Source: Phaseolus vulgaris
Lineage: Eukaryota > Streptophyta > Magnoliopsida > Fabales > Fabaceae
Length of the DNA stretch: 64,000 bases
Direction of reading: 5' to 3'
Assembly (NCBI RefSeq): GCF_000499845.2
Contig: NC_023753.2
Coordinates: forward strand, 23,422,942 to 23,486,941
The notes below the pieces were generated by a model. The model saw nothing but the letters and a program-made list of their open reading frames with translations, was not told the DNA's origin and did no database searches. The position numbers and the translations under genes are program-made. Below, one piece after another: positions 20,993 to 34,294 of the stretch; position 1 is the first letter of the stretch, and each line of letters starts with the position of its first letter.

Positions 20993-21812
20993 AATATTAT
21001 TATTGTTAAACGGTTTTTCATTTGAAATTTATGTGTGTGGACATTTTCTAATATACAATTATTTTGTCATTGTTTTGTAACATTTTCATCATAGGTTTTA
21101 ATTTCTCTATCGATGGCATCTTCATCCACGAAGAGGCAAAAAATGCCTCAGGGTAAGGGTAAAAACGGATGAAATGATGATGAAGTTCCTATGATCCCAC
21201 TACAAAGGAGGGAGGGTGTTTTAGATTATTCCCGGTATTTCCAAACGAAACGTCAGATGGTTGTATTTGAGGAAAATTTTAATGGAAGAGCAGTCATACC
21301 TCCAAAAGTCTTAGATTTCCCATTTTTTGTCACATTTGATTTTTCAGTTTCAAGAATATTTGAACTTCCAAGGATTGCAACACTTTCTTAGTATAAGACT
21401 ATAATATTATTATTGTTAAACGGTTTTTCATTTGAAATTTATGTGTGAGGACATTTTCTAATATACAATTATTTTGTCATTGTTTTGTAACATTTTCATC
21501 ATAGGTTTTAATTTCTCTATCGATGGCATCTTCATCCACGAAGAGGCAAAAAATGTCTCAGGGTAAGGGTAAAACCGGATGAAATGATGATGAAGTTCCT
21601 ATGATCCCACTACAAAGGAGGGAGGGTGTTTTAGATTATTCTCGGTATTTCCAAACGAAACGTCAGATGGTTGCATTTGAGGAAAATTTTCATGGAAGAT
21701 CAGTCATACCTCCAAAAGTCTTAGATTTCCCATTTTTTGCCACATCTGATTTTCAGTTTCAAGAATATTTGAACTTCCAAGGATTGCAACACTTTCTTAG
21801 TATAACACTACA
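20993..21812 (+). repeat. Tandem duplication, two units of 409-410 bp
   Basis: 20993-21402 and 21403-21812 are nearly identical, with the 8-base AATATTAT at the start, the junction and the end. Each unit contains the promoter-proximal part and first codons of the transposon-protein gene below (ATG at 21113 and 21523). Confidence 0.92.
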
Positions 21813-22561
21813 ATATTATGAGGATATGTTAGGGTTTTTTTTATTCAAATCTCCATATAATGTCACAGGGTTACCTTGCTACTCAGATCGACACCCACAA
21901 GATAATAATTAGACATAGGGATTGGATGAACGTGGCGAATCTGAAATATGATGGTCTCTTGTTAACCCCAGGTACCATCCCTGAGAGCATACATTTTGAT
22001 CGTCAACAAGCCCTATTAACCATGACAAGAGAAAAGGTGCACGATCAAAATATAAGAAACGTAGGTAGTTTGACCATGAATGACAGACTACTTCATTACA
22101 TATGGGTGCACATGTTGTGTCCTCGAGGGAGCAACTTCTCGCAGTTGGTTCATGAAGATGTTTTCATGTTATGGTGCCTAAAAAATAATGTAATGATTAA
22201 TTGACTTCATTATATCATGCAACATATGATAAAATGTCGTGACAATGATATGTTTCTTCCATATAGTTGTTTAATCACACACCTCATGTTACTATATGAC
22301 ATAAACTTGATGGGAGAGTCATCAATCACGTTAGGATGGAATAACTTCTTCGGGGAAAAAACCATGAAGAAAATGAATATCTTTGAGGTAAATGGTGTGT
22401 GGCAACTTGGAAGGCCTAATGACGAACATGAACAAGAACACGAAGACATTCCATTGCCTAAAGAACATGTTGCAGTAGGTCATCCTCAACCCGAAATCCC
22501 CCATGATTCGACGATGTTAACACAAATTTGGGGGGGGGGGGGGGATTCAAAATATACATGA
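21523..22561 (+). pseudogene. Putative plant transposon protein (PTMP-like domain) pseudogene
   Basis: From ATG 21523: MASSSTKRQKMSQGKGKTG, then an in-frame TGA, then NDDEVPMIPLQRREGVLDYS and FEENFHGRSVIPPKVLDFPF. A frameshift near 21850 moves to the frame with GYLATQIDTHKIIIRHRDWM, LLTPGTIPESIHFDRQQALL and NDRLLHYIWVHMLCPRGSNF. A TGA at about 22202 replaces a Trp, after which HYIMQHMIKCRDNDMFLPYS and GWNNFFGEKTMKKMNIFEVN follow to 22561. This is a common legume transposon-associated protein of unknown biochemical role. The upstream duplicate start (21113-21402) carries the same early TGA plus its own one-base insertion. Confidence 0.8.
22530..22544 (+). repeat. G15 homopolymer
   Basis: Fifteen G in a row inside the transposon-protein pseudogene. 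Confidence 0.9.
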
Positions 22562-25089
22562 AAATATCAACACTATCCACACACGTTTGGACCAAATCGA
22601 AGATACACTTCACTAGCTTCAACTCAATGAAGAACATTAATTGTACTTTTATTGTGTTATTATTATTTTTTATGTTGAACTTATTTTGATTGTTAGTTAA
22701 ATTTAATGCATGATTGAACATTATTATGTTTATAGTTTTTTAAAATTCCCTTGACACAACATCATTTAGGATTCTAATTTATTGACTTCATTTATTGTAA
22801 TCACCAACTATTTCATATTCATCTAATGTTTATTAATGATAAGCGAAAGTTGTTATTTTATTTTCTTTATTTTATTAGATACAAATTGAAATAAAAAATT
22901 ATACTTAAAAAATAAAATATAGTTTTTTTCATGTTGTTAGTCAATATTTCATAATATTTATGAAAATATGTGAATTTTATAATGCTAGTATGTTTAAATT
23001 GTACATTATTTTTAAAATATATAATTACTCAAAATATTAATAATATTATTTATTTTATTACTATTATAATTATTAATATAGTTATATACATACAATATAC
23101 AATATACAAATTTAAATATTAGATAAATTTATTTAATAATTTCAAATATATTTAATTATACTATTAATAACAACATATAATTATAAATAATAAAAGTAAT
23201 AAAATAAAATGATAATATCAACAAAACATATATAATTATATAAAATAACAAATATATAATAATAAATATTATTTTCATAAATTTTAATATATTTAATAAA
23301 TTTATTTGAATTTAACAAAAAATTATTTTTTATTACAAAATAAGAGTAATTATGAATATTATATATTATAAAAAAATAATTAACTCAAACTTACAAAAAA
23401 TATACCATAACTCATTATTAAAATATTTGTTATTGACAAGGATAAATTTGTAAATTTACATTTTACATTTTAAAAATAATTTCTAAATTATTTCCTAACT
23501 ATCACATCACTCACAAATTTCAATAAACAATCGTCACAAATTCACTCTACCATCTCTCAATCCAAACAACCTCAAACATTCTCACACATCCCTTCTAATC
23601 CTCTTTAATCCACTCCCTCCCCTCCCCACAAAATCTCCACCCCAATTCAACCAGGGCATTAAACTGCAAAATAAACTTTTAATTCAATCACATTCAAAAG
23701 TACTTGACCTAGTAAACACATAACATTCAAATATCAACTTGAGATATTTCACTATTAACTTTCTAGCGAGCACACCATTGTCATTAGTAGTTTTATAAAT
23801 ATGAGTTTTGAATCCATCACGACTTGGGGTAATAACTTTACACTATTAATCTTAAAATAAAAGATAAAGCATAAAATGATATAACAAGCACTTAAAAGAA
23901 AAATTAAAATTAAAACACTACATTATTTTTAATATTTTTGAAATCAGTAAACTAGTCGAAGACAAATATATAAAATGGATATTATTACCTCATTATCTTG
24001 TTCCGTTAAGCTCATTAATTTAGTTTGTTATGATGAAAAACTATACTCTAATTTCTTTAAACAAATTCTAAGAATATATACTGAATTACACTTTTTTGTC
24101 AACTCAATAAAATAAACTTACATTAAGATCAAGTATTTAAGTATTTAAGACAATAAGTATGTTATTCTATATTTCCAGACAATATTGAATGTCTTATCTT
24201 AGGTCAAAATTCAAAAGAATTTTCAACCTCTTAATGATGAAGAGAAATATAGAATTGTATAGAAATGTAACCAAATTACACCAGAGTTTGGTGAATACAT
24301 CTAATCCCCAAAAAAAAAAAGAGGATTTTACTACTCATGATGTTGAATCTAAACAAAAAGATGAAGATGAAATGGAGGGAGCCTTCAATGGATGGGTGCC
24401 CTAGCCCACTTATTTTCCTCTTTCTTCGTGCCTTCCTCACTTCATATGAGTTTTTTAGCCAATGAGATAATATTGTATAAGTGACCCGTTAAACTTAGGC
24501 TTGTTGGGCAAAGTCTCTAAGCATTGTTTTCATACTCACTACAAAGATCGTTGGAAGACTTAACTCTCATTGTATGAAGCTTGATGATGAAAATATGTTA
24601 CTCTCTACTCCATATTCTTTCTAAGAAAAGAAGAGGTTAGCTAAGCTAGAGTCATTTTTGCCAAGCAAAGAATCATGGTGGCTTGACTAGTTTTACTTCT
24701 TCCATGTTCCTTTTTTGTCCTAACTTTTCTTCATCATTAAATCATACTAAAAGTGTTTTAAAATGTTAAACGTATCAATAAAAAAAGAGAGTATATTTAA
24801 GCTTTCTTTTCCTATAATTGTAAAAACTAATTTTTTTTATGAAAATCATCTAAATAAATATTCTAAAGAAATTAAATAAGTGAATATTATGCTTAATAAG
24901 ATAAAGAATACTTATCACCCACAGATCAAAGCATCGAAACACCATAAAAAAATGCTCAATTAAAACTAGCGTGAGTGCGGTAAAGCAAAACCCCGAAACC
25001 TAACGATACAAGTCGAAAACCCCTATTCTTTTTTGAAAGCGGAAGACGCTCCGCACTCCAATCGGACAAAGCAGAGAGAGCGCGCAACA
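22562..25089. other. AT-rich intergenic region and NUP62 upstream region
   Basis: 22740-23460 is extremely AT-rich. 24189-24404 has an open frame without recognisable similarity. The last 150 bases before 25090 are the likely promoter and 5' UTR of NUP62. Confidence 0.4.
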
Positions 25090-28000
25090 ATGTCGGGTTT
25101 CTCCTTCGGATCTTCTTCCTCTTCTTCATCAACTCAATCTCTGTCTTCATTTTCTTTCACAAACCCTTCTTCTTCTTCTTCTTCCGCTTCCCCATTTTCA
25201 TTTGGCTCATCCTCCACCCCCGCTTTCTCTTTCGCATCCTCCTCTCTCTTCACCACCGCAACAAACCCTACCTCCGCCGCCTCTTCTTCACCATCCCCTC
25301 CATCTTTCTCCTTCGCTCCTTCTTCCTCGGCTACTGGCAACGCTTCTTCAATTTTCGGTGCTGGTAGCTCTGCCTCACCCTTGTTCTCCTCTTCCTCCTC
25401 CGCAACGACGCCGTTCGGGACTTCTTCCTCTTCTACAATGACGTCGTCGTTTGGGGCACCTTCCTCTTCCAATACCACGCTGTTTGGGGCTGCTTCCTCT
25501 GCTGCGTCGCCTTTTGGAGGAACTTTCGCTGCGACGACGCCGTTTGGAGCAGCTTCCTCAGCTTCAACAAATCTGTTTGGCGCAGCCTCCCCTGCTCCAG
25601 CGACTCCGTTTGGTGGAACGACCTCAGCATCAACGGCAGCGTTTGGTGGAATGCCCTCAGCTTCGACTTCGGCGTTTGGTGGAACGCCATCAGCTTCGAC
25701 GACGCGGTTCGGAGGAGCGTCATCTGCATCAACGACATTGTTTGGTGCATCCTCCTCAGTTTCAACGAGTCCATTTGGTGTAGGGTCCTCAGCTTCGACA
25801 ACTCCATTTAGTGTAGCGTCCTCAGCTTCGACAACGCTATTTGGTGTAGGGTCCTCTGCTTCAACGACGCCGTTAGGTGCGGCGTCCTCAACATCTACGA
25901 CGCAGGTTGGTGCAGCGTCCCCAGCTTCCACGACGTCGTTTGGAGCGTCATCTGCTTCGTCGTTTGGTGGAGCGTCCTCTGCATCACTGTTCGGAGCAAC
26001 AGCTTCATTTGGCGCAACAATTTCTGCTACGACGCCGTTTGGTGGTAGTACTTCCTCTGTCCCAACGACAGCTCTTGGAGCATCTTCTTCTGCCTCACCG
26101 CTGTTCGGAGGATCATCCTCAGCTGCAACGACGCCATTTGGAGCATTGTCAGCTTCTTCAGCTTCCTCAACTACTGCAAGTAGCTCTCCTTTGTTCGCAG
26201 GTGCGTTTGGCACTGGGTCTTCGACCTCGACATCAACAACGTTCCCAGTGCCGTCTAGCTCATCGGGACTCTCCTTACCCTCTTTTGGGTTCCCCAATGC
26301 TGCTTCAGTTTCTTTGGCGGCTTCTAGCGCATCGGCATCAAAACCATCGGGTTCTTTTTCGTTTACCACATCTTCAGCGCCACTGTTCTCCACTGTGACA
26401 ACCACCACTGCATCTACCGTGGCTACTAGTGGCACAACCCTTTCATCTTCTGTGCCTGCCTTTGGTGCTATTACTGCATGTTCTGCCACCACAAGTGCTT
26501 TGGCGGTTTCTGCTGCTTCTACTGGTGCAGCATCCTCTGCCAGTGGAGGATCATCTTTTACAGGATTTGGTGTAGGAAGCACCGCATCCAATGTTTCTCT
26601 AGGGACTGGGTTTTCCTTTGCAAATAAGTCATCAACGGCGGCAGTTTCTACCGCTACTACTCCTGTATTTGGTGAGCCCCGCAGTTTGACTCCTTTTAGA
26701 AATATCTGTGTAAATCATGTTTGCTGCTATTTGTGAGGTGAATGAACTGTTTTGTTGTTAAAATGGATATTCACTGGTGATTTACATCTATGATGATATT
26801 TTCTTTTCAATCAATTCGATCTATGAATGAAATGTAGATGTTATTTTTTTTCAGCATAACAAAATGCGTAGGTAGAAGATTTTTGTCCTGAAATAAGTTT
26901 GAAATAATTTTCAGTTTTCTTCTACTTTCTTTGTAGTAGAGTTTCTGTTGATTTTTGCATCAATTTCCTCTGATTTACGACTGTCTGGCGTTATGAACTC
27001 TGTGAAAGGGATAGTTCTCACTGATTATGCACATATGGTAATAGCTTTGTTATTCGCATTGTGAGAGCTTTATTGGCCAATCTAAATATCAATATAAGAA
27101 GATTTGAAACTAGTTAGCATCAACAACACACATTGCCACGTTTTATCGACAATTACCAAGTATACTGTGAGATGTTTATTACCACAGTCCTTTCTTGATT
27201 TCTCTTCTAATAGAGATTTAATGATAGTATTTTCTGTTGCGTCATATATCCAACTCATAAAACCCTATATTTCATGTTTTTTTTGTTCCCTTTGGTTAAT
27301 TTTTCATTACTTAAGGGTAAGTTGTTTTGCACTGCCTAGGTGGCTTGACTCTACTGTGGGCCAAGGTTAAAGGCTAAGTTCAATTTTTCACCTTACAATA
27401 CTGAAGAGCAGTTTTAGTCTGAAAACAGAAATTGTGATCTAGGTTGGTTAGTTGAAGGAGTAGTAATATCATAGAATATATTATTTCGTTTGTGGACAGC
27501 ACTATAGTCATTAAGTTGCTGCAAACTGTACGTGAAGGAAACTGATCCAGAATGTACTTTGATTTAAGAAAATTCAAGGAAGAATTGGTAATTATTTCGG
27601 GAGATATCAAGATTGAGTTTGTTAATTCAAATGATCAATTTGTAGATATTTTTATTAAACCTTTACGTAGGCCTAGGATTGATTACATTTGTAACAAGCT
27701 GGGTACATATGGTTTATATGCACCAGCCAGATATTATAAGATATAATTAGATATTATAGATATTTCTATTTATGTAATGGGCTTAACCCATATGTTTCTT
27801 TTTTATATAAACATAACCCAATGTGTTCAATATACACAAGGAATTTACCCTATTTTTTTTTTCTTTTAATATTATCATTGGCATCATTGTCATAACAATG
27901 ACCACCACTTTCATTGTTGTTGCTACCACTCTCACCATCATCCTCATTGTCACCGCCATATTGTTATTACCATCGTCATGATCACCACTTGTATAGTACC

Positions 28001-31000
28001 ATGGTCACCGTTAGTTGCTACAATCTCATTATTGTTGTTGTTGTCAATGCTACCACCATCATCGTCATTATTGTCATCACCATCATTACCTTCATCACCA
28101 CCACCATCACAAAATATTGTTATCTGGTCTTTATCAGGTGCACATTAAACATTGGATATTGTTAATGTTTATCTTGCTCTTATCTTTGTATTCTATTTTA
28201 TCCTATCATATTTTGACGACCAAACAAGCCCTAAATTTCATTGAGATTTAAGCAAGGAGAGGATATATGCTCTGATCAACTTACATGTAACTCAACTGTT
28301 TTGTATTAGATATGTTTTTTAAGGAATAGAAAGGACATTGATCAAACTTCAAATTGTGTAGTACTAGTCATGCTTCCTTACCAAGTCTAAGAAATATTTT
28401 ACCTTAAAGCTTAATCCTTTTAAGCTGAAGCTGAATAACTTCTAATGCTTTTAACATGTTAGATACGTAGTGTAAAATTTGGAGGCTCTCCTGATGATCT
28501 TTTCTATGAAATAGGGACTCATTTTTGTATTTTATTTTTCATCTTTTTCTATTTCACTATAAAATTATCATTCCTCATTCTTGTAAACTTGAAGCTCTTC
28601 TCTCTAGTAAATTGTTTCTAAATCTATTTCAATCTGTAGGGTTGAACACTACAACCTCTACTGCTTCAGCAATTTTGGGTTCCAGCACCAGTGCAACTCA
28701 GACATCATCTGCTGTTGTTGTGGCTTCTACTGCTGGGTATGCATACATTTTGTAGGCTTGTAGCTGAAGTATTTCCTTTTTCTTTAACTTTAGTAAATGT
28801 TGTTAAAAGTATGCATTTTATTTCTGTAGTTCACCCTCCTTTCTATCTCTCATTTTTCTTTTTTAAGATTTTGCATCTTCAACATGTTATATTGATATTT
28901 CATTGTTGCTAATTTCATTCCAAAACTTACTTTTATATAGAAGATGAACACTTGTTTAAAAAGCACTTTAGAGGGTTAAATGAGAAAGGTGTTTATAAAT
29001 TACTTTTGACCTATATTCTTAAGTGTGGATTAATTAGAAATATTAGGATTTTAAAAAGTAAATTAACGATGTGTGTATAAATTAGGAGTGTTATATCATA
29101 TCCAGATTTGTAGGATTAAGTTAAGGGGAATGCATTTCAATCAGATCAGATTTATTTTTTAGAGATATCTCTATTATTTTGTTTCCTTATTTGTGGGAGA
29201 TTTTTTCCCATTATATCTGCATAAATATAAGTTGTATCCTTTGTTATTGGTATCAATTCAAGAAGAGAATATTTTTCTACACTAAGTGATGTGAGACTTT
29301 ATGACACTGGAACAAGTCCTTCAGTCGAGATTAAGGGGGTAAGAGTGTCTTAGACCTTCCTTCTATTGCCAATGTTTTGACCATGAGTCCGTTGACATCA
29401 TTAGGATCACCACATTTGAGATATTATTTGTTTTGGTGCTTGGCGGTCTATCACAGTTAGATATCTTGGTAGATTAAAGTAGGAAGGTATTTATAAAATA
29501 CCCTTGACCTCAACTTTTAAGTAATGTGGAAATTTATGGCGTATCAGCACAATTTGTGTTTTGAATGTTCCTGTTTCTTCTCCCACAGTTTTCAGTAGTA
29601 GGATTGTGGGAGTACTTCATTATCATGTATTATTTGATGCCCCCTAGGTGCTCCTTATAACTATTCGCTATTATGCTATCTGTAGGACTGATCAGACTCA
29701 TTTCACTTTGCATTGTATATAGTTTCCTGCTGTATGTATGTTAAATCACTGGTTTCTGCAATTTATATCTATTCCTATGTTTGAAGTTATGGATGTATAA
29801 CGAGTTATTAATCATAGGAAGGTGGTTTTGATATTTCCTTCTCTTGTCCTATAGAACTACTTCAACTGTCAGCACTTCAGTTACTGCTACACCAAAATTG
29901 CCATCCGAAATCACAGGGAAGACTGTTGAGGAGGTACGTGATGTGCTCACTTTTATTTTATCAATTCCCTACATCATATTTTGTAAGTTAATTATGATTA
30001 TTATTGATAAGTGCAGTTGACTTAGTAAGTTAAGACTTAAGCTGCCCTTTTGTTGAACTATACTAAAGAAATGAGTATTTTAACAAATGAATACATGGGA
30101 AACTTTAATATATGGAATAGACTTGGGAATATTGCAAAGATGATAGACTTACTTAGAATTGGGTTTAATTTCCCTTTTTTTTGTATAAAATATTGTTTGT
30201 TCAAATCCGTAGCTCATATAAATACCACACCAAATTGATTTATTTATAACAATAATGATTAAAAAAATAATGAATTCAACTGCTTGTTTCAAGAGAACAA
30301 CTAAAACATCATGATTTCCAAATTTACATTAAACCATGCTCTCTCCCTCAAGTTGGATTTCCAACTTGCATATTATTCTTTCAAAATTTGGTTTTCACAA
30401 TCCTCTAGTGAGAATATATGCAAGGTGACCTTGTGTAGGTACAAATCAAACCACTATCTAGTTTCTCTGCGATAAAATGACTTTCCATTTTAATGTGTTT
30501 TGTTCAATCATAGTAAACAAGATTACGGGTGTTGTAAATAGGGGATTATGAGGATAAAAATATCCTAATATCTGCGTAGTAATTAAACTAAAATATCCTT
30601 AGAATCTTCACATTTATTCTAGTAGATTTTATTTCCTTTTCAAGAGAATGTGATTGTTACAAATAGAGGAGTTGAGACTGTAATTAACATGATTGAAATT
30701 AATAATATAATTCTTTATTCTCTCATTATTCAAGTTGGTAGCAAAGCTCTCAATCTTGATGACTTTGTTTTTGCTGTTGACTTCATCGTCTATTGGCCGC
30801 TGCTGACGTCCTTGAAGACAGTGGTAGGATAGAAAGTTTATGTTTTTTCTCAATGGCTGTGATGGAATTTACTTCTATGGGTCCTAATATCTTTCCACGA
30901 GGAAGATGATTTCAATTGCTAAGGAGGAGAGTGGGTTGTTGTGTTAGAGTTTAAGGACTCAAACAAATCAAGAGAGGTCCTAAGCCAACTAGAAACAATA

Positions 31001-34000
31001 AAAACATGGGCAAATTATATGAAAGAAAATTTTCATATCTCTTGAATCCCAAGATTGTAGAGGGTAATCTTTTAATAAGATATGTTTTGAGGACTTCTCC
31101 CAAAATGTTTTTTGGAAAAACAGTGACCTAGTTTGATCAAGAGGTATAAATAAAGCATCCATGCTGACCAAGAAACACACAATTTCATTTCATTGTCTTT
31201 ATCTTTTCTATAGTTTGAGAAATCAAGGTGGATTGTCATTTCATAAGAGAAAAATTAGAGTATGGAGACATCACTACTAGATTTGTCAACTCTAGTGAGC
31301 ATTTGGTTGACATATTCACCAAGTCTCTTAAGAGAATCAATGATCGATTATATTTGCAGGAAGTTGGGCACATGTGACTTATATGCTCTAGTTTGAGGGA
31401 GAGTTTAACAAGAATGATTACAAATATACTTGTTATAATTGTATAAATACAGAGCATATTCTGTATTATATCTTTATTATTAGGAGATATCAAATCTCCT
31501 TTATTTAATGTATTGATTCCATTTTCTCAATATAAATAGAGTCTGTACTATCTCATCAACACAGTTTGAGCTTAATGTCTCTCTTTCCTATAGTTTAACA
31601 ATACTTACTAAATATAAACTACTAGTCTCAAGAGAACAATTAAAACACCACAACTTCCTTAGGTACTTTGAACTATGCAAATCCTCAACTGAACCACTTG
31701 GAAAGATAATAAAGATTAAATGCTCTTATTTCCAACAAAAACTTTAGAAAATAAACAAATTTTCTCTAAAAATAAGCTAAATCACATGATAAACGCTATT
31801 TCTAGCAAGCAGAAATTCACTTTTTAAATAGGGTTTAACTTGGAGGATAAGATATTCAGTATTTCTGACACTACATTATTTACAGTATTTGGAATTAGAT
31901 GTTATGTTATTTCTCTCTAACAGTCTAACCCCTTCCTAATCATATCCTCCTGTAGATTATCAAGGAATGGAATGCTGAGCTGCAAGAGCGAACTGGAAAA
32001 TTTAGAAAACAAGCAAATGCAATAGCTGAATGGGATCGCAGGATTTTAAACAACCGCGATGTTCTATTGAGGCTTGAGGTTTCTACATGCAAGCAGATAC
32101 TAATAAACATTTTTAATTATTTTTTACCTGGTTAAATTTTGGCAATTACCACTCTAGCTTATTTTTAATGTTATAAATTTAGATTGAAGTGGCAAAAGTA
32201 GTTGAGACACAGTCAAATTTGGAGCGGCAATTGGAGTTGATAGAGACTCATCAACATGAGGTATTTTTAAAACCAGTTTATTTCTATCTTACTTATTTTG
32301 TGGATGTTTAAGGAGTTAATTATTTTGTTATAGTTGGATGTTCATAAAATATTGTGCTTGTATTCTATCTATAGCGATCTTTGTCTTGTTACCTAACTAA
32401 TTCTACTTTGTTCTAATGGTAAAATTCTATTCCATTATTAGTGTTAGAATGTTGCTTCCGTAGCAACTTCACAGCATTCTTGGTCTTCTTTGCTTATTGG
32501 TGTTCAAAACAACTATCAATCAGAATCTTATTGAGTTCTTTTGAAAATGATTTTTCCCTAGATTCAGTCTAAATTAAACACATCCAGCATATTTAAAACT
32601 ATTCCATTATTTGTACAATCAATGTAGAATCTTAAAACTATTAAAGGTTGTCAAAGTTGTAGATCCTACCTTGGGAAAGACTAAGGAGAAAGAAACATAC
32701 AATGTGAGTTCGTAGCACTAAGATGGAAGAACCTACGGGTTATGTAAAATTATATTTTTTAGAACATATACAAGTGTAACATAACACAAATACAACATGA
32801 AAACTATAAAATCTGGATCTCATCAAACACACACACACCTATATATACATACAAACTCACACATGCTCATTATAACCACTATCTTCACAATGATATACAC
32901 ATTCAACAGTTCACAAAACATTTTCCCATGTGTTTTATATTGTGATAAAAGCTTTTTATGTCATCCCTGTATTAGGTTGACAAGGCTTTACAAAGTATGG
33001 AGGAAGAAGCTGAACGTATTTACAAGGATGAGCGTGGTTTGCTTCTTGACGATGAAGCTGCATCTACCAGAGATGCAATGTGAGTTTTGGATCATCATTA
33101 TTTGTTGACTGATTATTATCTAGATGGATCCACAGATGGTTTGATTTTATATATTCTATATTTTATGCTTTTAATCCTATCTTTTCCGTATTGAATCCAA
33201 CGTCTATTTCAATTTTCTCGTGTGAAGTGATTTTTGCTTCACCTCAAACATTGGATTGAATATTGAAGTTCTTATTGGTAAATCATCTGTAATTTCATTG
33301 CACATGCTCTGTGCGTGGTGGTTTGGAACGGACAGAGATTTGCATAACCGTAAACTCCATAATAAATAAAAATTTACCTATGAAATTAACTTTTCCACTT
33401 TATACGTTTTCATCTGATTTAGAGTTATATTTCAACTCATTTCCCACCTTATCTTCATTGCTGATGCTTTCTGTCATTTTTTGTTTTTAATACCTTCGTT
33501 TGCAGGTATGAGCAATCTGAATTGATTGAAAGGGAACTTGAGCAGATGACTGAACAAATCAAATCAGTTATCCAATCCCTTAATTCAAACCAGGTACTGG
33601 TTGTTAGTTGCTCTTTCATTCCAATAAAAGAGCAAGAAACTTTGCTTACAAAGGTGTTTTGTTCAGGGTGGAGAACTTGATACCCTTGATGGAATGACTC
33701 CATTAGATGCAGTAGTTCGAATATTAAATAATCAATTAACTTCTCTGATGTGGATTGATGAAAAGGTTTGTACTTTCCTTTGTGCTGTTTATTTGGTATA
33801 CTGAAAAGATTAATTTTCTCCGAGGTCTAGATTTTTTACTTTCTATCTGGTCTAGGTGTATTTTCTCTATTTTATTATTTCTAATTATTATGCAAGTAGC
33901 CAAATAAATGTTTTTGCTTTCTCTGAACCCGTTCTGTAATGCTAGTTGTTAGAAATATGGAACCATCAATTATCAAGGGACCTTGAAGTTGGTTTAGGAT

Positions 34001-34294
34001 GCACTAGATTTGTTGAATTTGCCTCATTTGAATTGAAAAAGGGGATTTTCGAAGTTATTGTGGTTCTCTGGAAAAATTGTGTTTTTTCTTTCTGCAGGAG
34101 GTTTTTCCCATGAGATGGGAGGGATAGTACATAGTGCATACTTCATTCATTTTGTTTTTTGCTTCCTTTTTCAAGTTCTGACTTTGATCAATCCACTTCA
34201 GGCTGAAGAGTTTTCTTCCCGCATCCAGAAGCTATCTAACCAAGGTTCTGCTTCTGATCATGAACCGATGGGTCCAGGAATCTGGATGTCTTGA
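25090..34294 (+). CDS. NUP62: Nuclear pore complex protein NUP62 (FG nucleoporin), nine coding exons
   Basis: Exons 25090-26671, 28640-28736, 29855-29933, 31956-32078, 32183-32260, 32976-33079, 33506-33593, 33667-33765 and 34202-34294, all with GT/AG borders and consistent phases, total 2343 bases (780 residues plus stop). The start is the first ATG after an in-frame stretch with no other ATG (MSGFSFGSSSSSSS). Residues 1 to about 580 are Ser/Ala/Thr-rich with dozens of FG repeats (TPFGAASS, LFGA, FGG), the disordered phase that binds importins in the pore channel. The C-terminal 200 residues are the conserved alpha-helical NUP62 domain (EIIKEWNAELQERTGKFRKQ, then NRDVLLRLEIEVAKVVETQS, then DDEAASTRDAMYEQSELIER), which forms the coiled-coil central channel complex with NUP54 and NUP58. 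It ends GIWMS. No lesion seen. A single-copy host gene in most plants. Confidence 0.95.
27552..27860 (+). mobile_element. Copia RNase H end and LTR remnant in NUP62 intron 1
   Basis: Encodes LVIISGDIKIEFVNSNDQFV, then DIFIKPLRRPRIDYICNKLG, then TYGLYAPA, the C-terminus of copia pol (usual form EDQLADIFTKPL). It is followed at about 27747-27860 by LTR-like sequence with a TTTTTATATAAAC promoter-like box. Same strand as the gene. Confidence 0.75.
27870..28105 (+). repeat. Imperfect (CAT/CAC)n trinucleotide tract in NUP62 intron 1
   Basis: Runs of cat, cac, cgt and gtt trinucleotides (for example ATCATTGGCATCATTGTC) across about 235 bases. Confidence 0.75.
29080..29300 (+). mobile_element. Possible short copia LTR remnant in NUP62 intron 2
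   Basis: LTR-like TGTTATATCATATCC start, TCTGCATAAATATAAG box and ATTGGTATCAATTC, which resembles a Met-tRNA primer site. Borders not secured. Confidence 0.35.
30300..30450 (-). mobile_element. Inverted copia 3' end fragment in NUP62 intron 3
   Basis: CTCTCTCCCTCAAGTTGGAT reads as the reverse complement of a copia polypurine tract region. The flanking 'caagagaacaa(c/t)taaaaca' recurs at about 31618. Confidence 0.35.
31200..31600 (+). mobile_element. Copia RNase H end plus short LTR in NUP62 intron 3
   Basis: Decayed frames give VDCHFIREKLEYGDITT, then STLVSIWLTYSPSLLRES and DRLYLQEVG, the RNase H C-terminus of copia elements. It is followed by a purine tract GAGGGAGAG and an LTR of about 200 bp (31403-31600) with AATATAAATAGAG and ending TTTAACA. 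Same strand as NUP62. Confidence 0.7.

Noticed and set aside
25451..26398. Plus-strand out-of-frame open stretches rich in Arg, Leu and Gln
   Set aside because: Shadow frames of the NUP62 FG repeat region.
25134..26591. Long open frame of 485 codons on the minus strand opposite NUP62 exon 1
   Set aside because: It is the mirror of the Ser/Ala-rich FG repeat coding sequence; composition (Glu/Ala/Asp/Pro) follows from the sense codons and nothing in it resembles a known protein.
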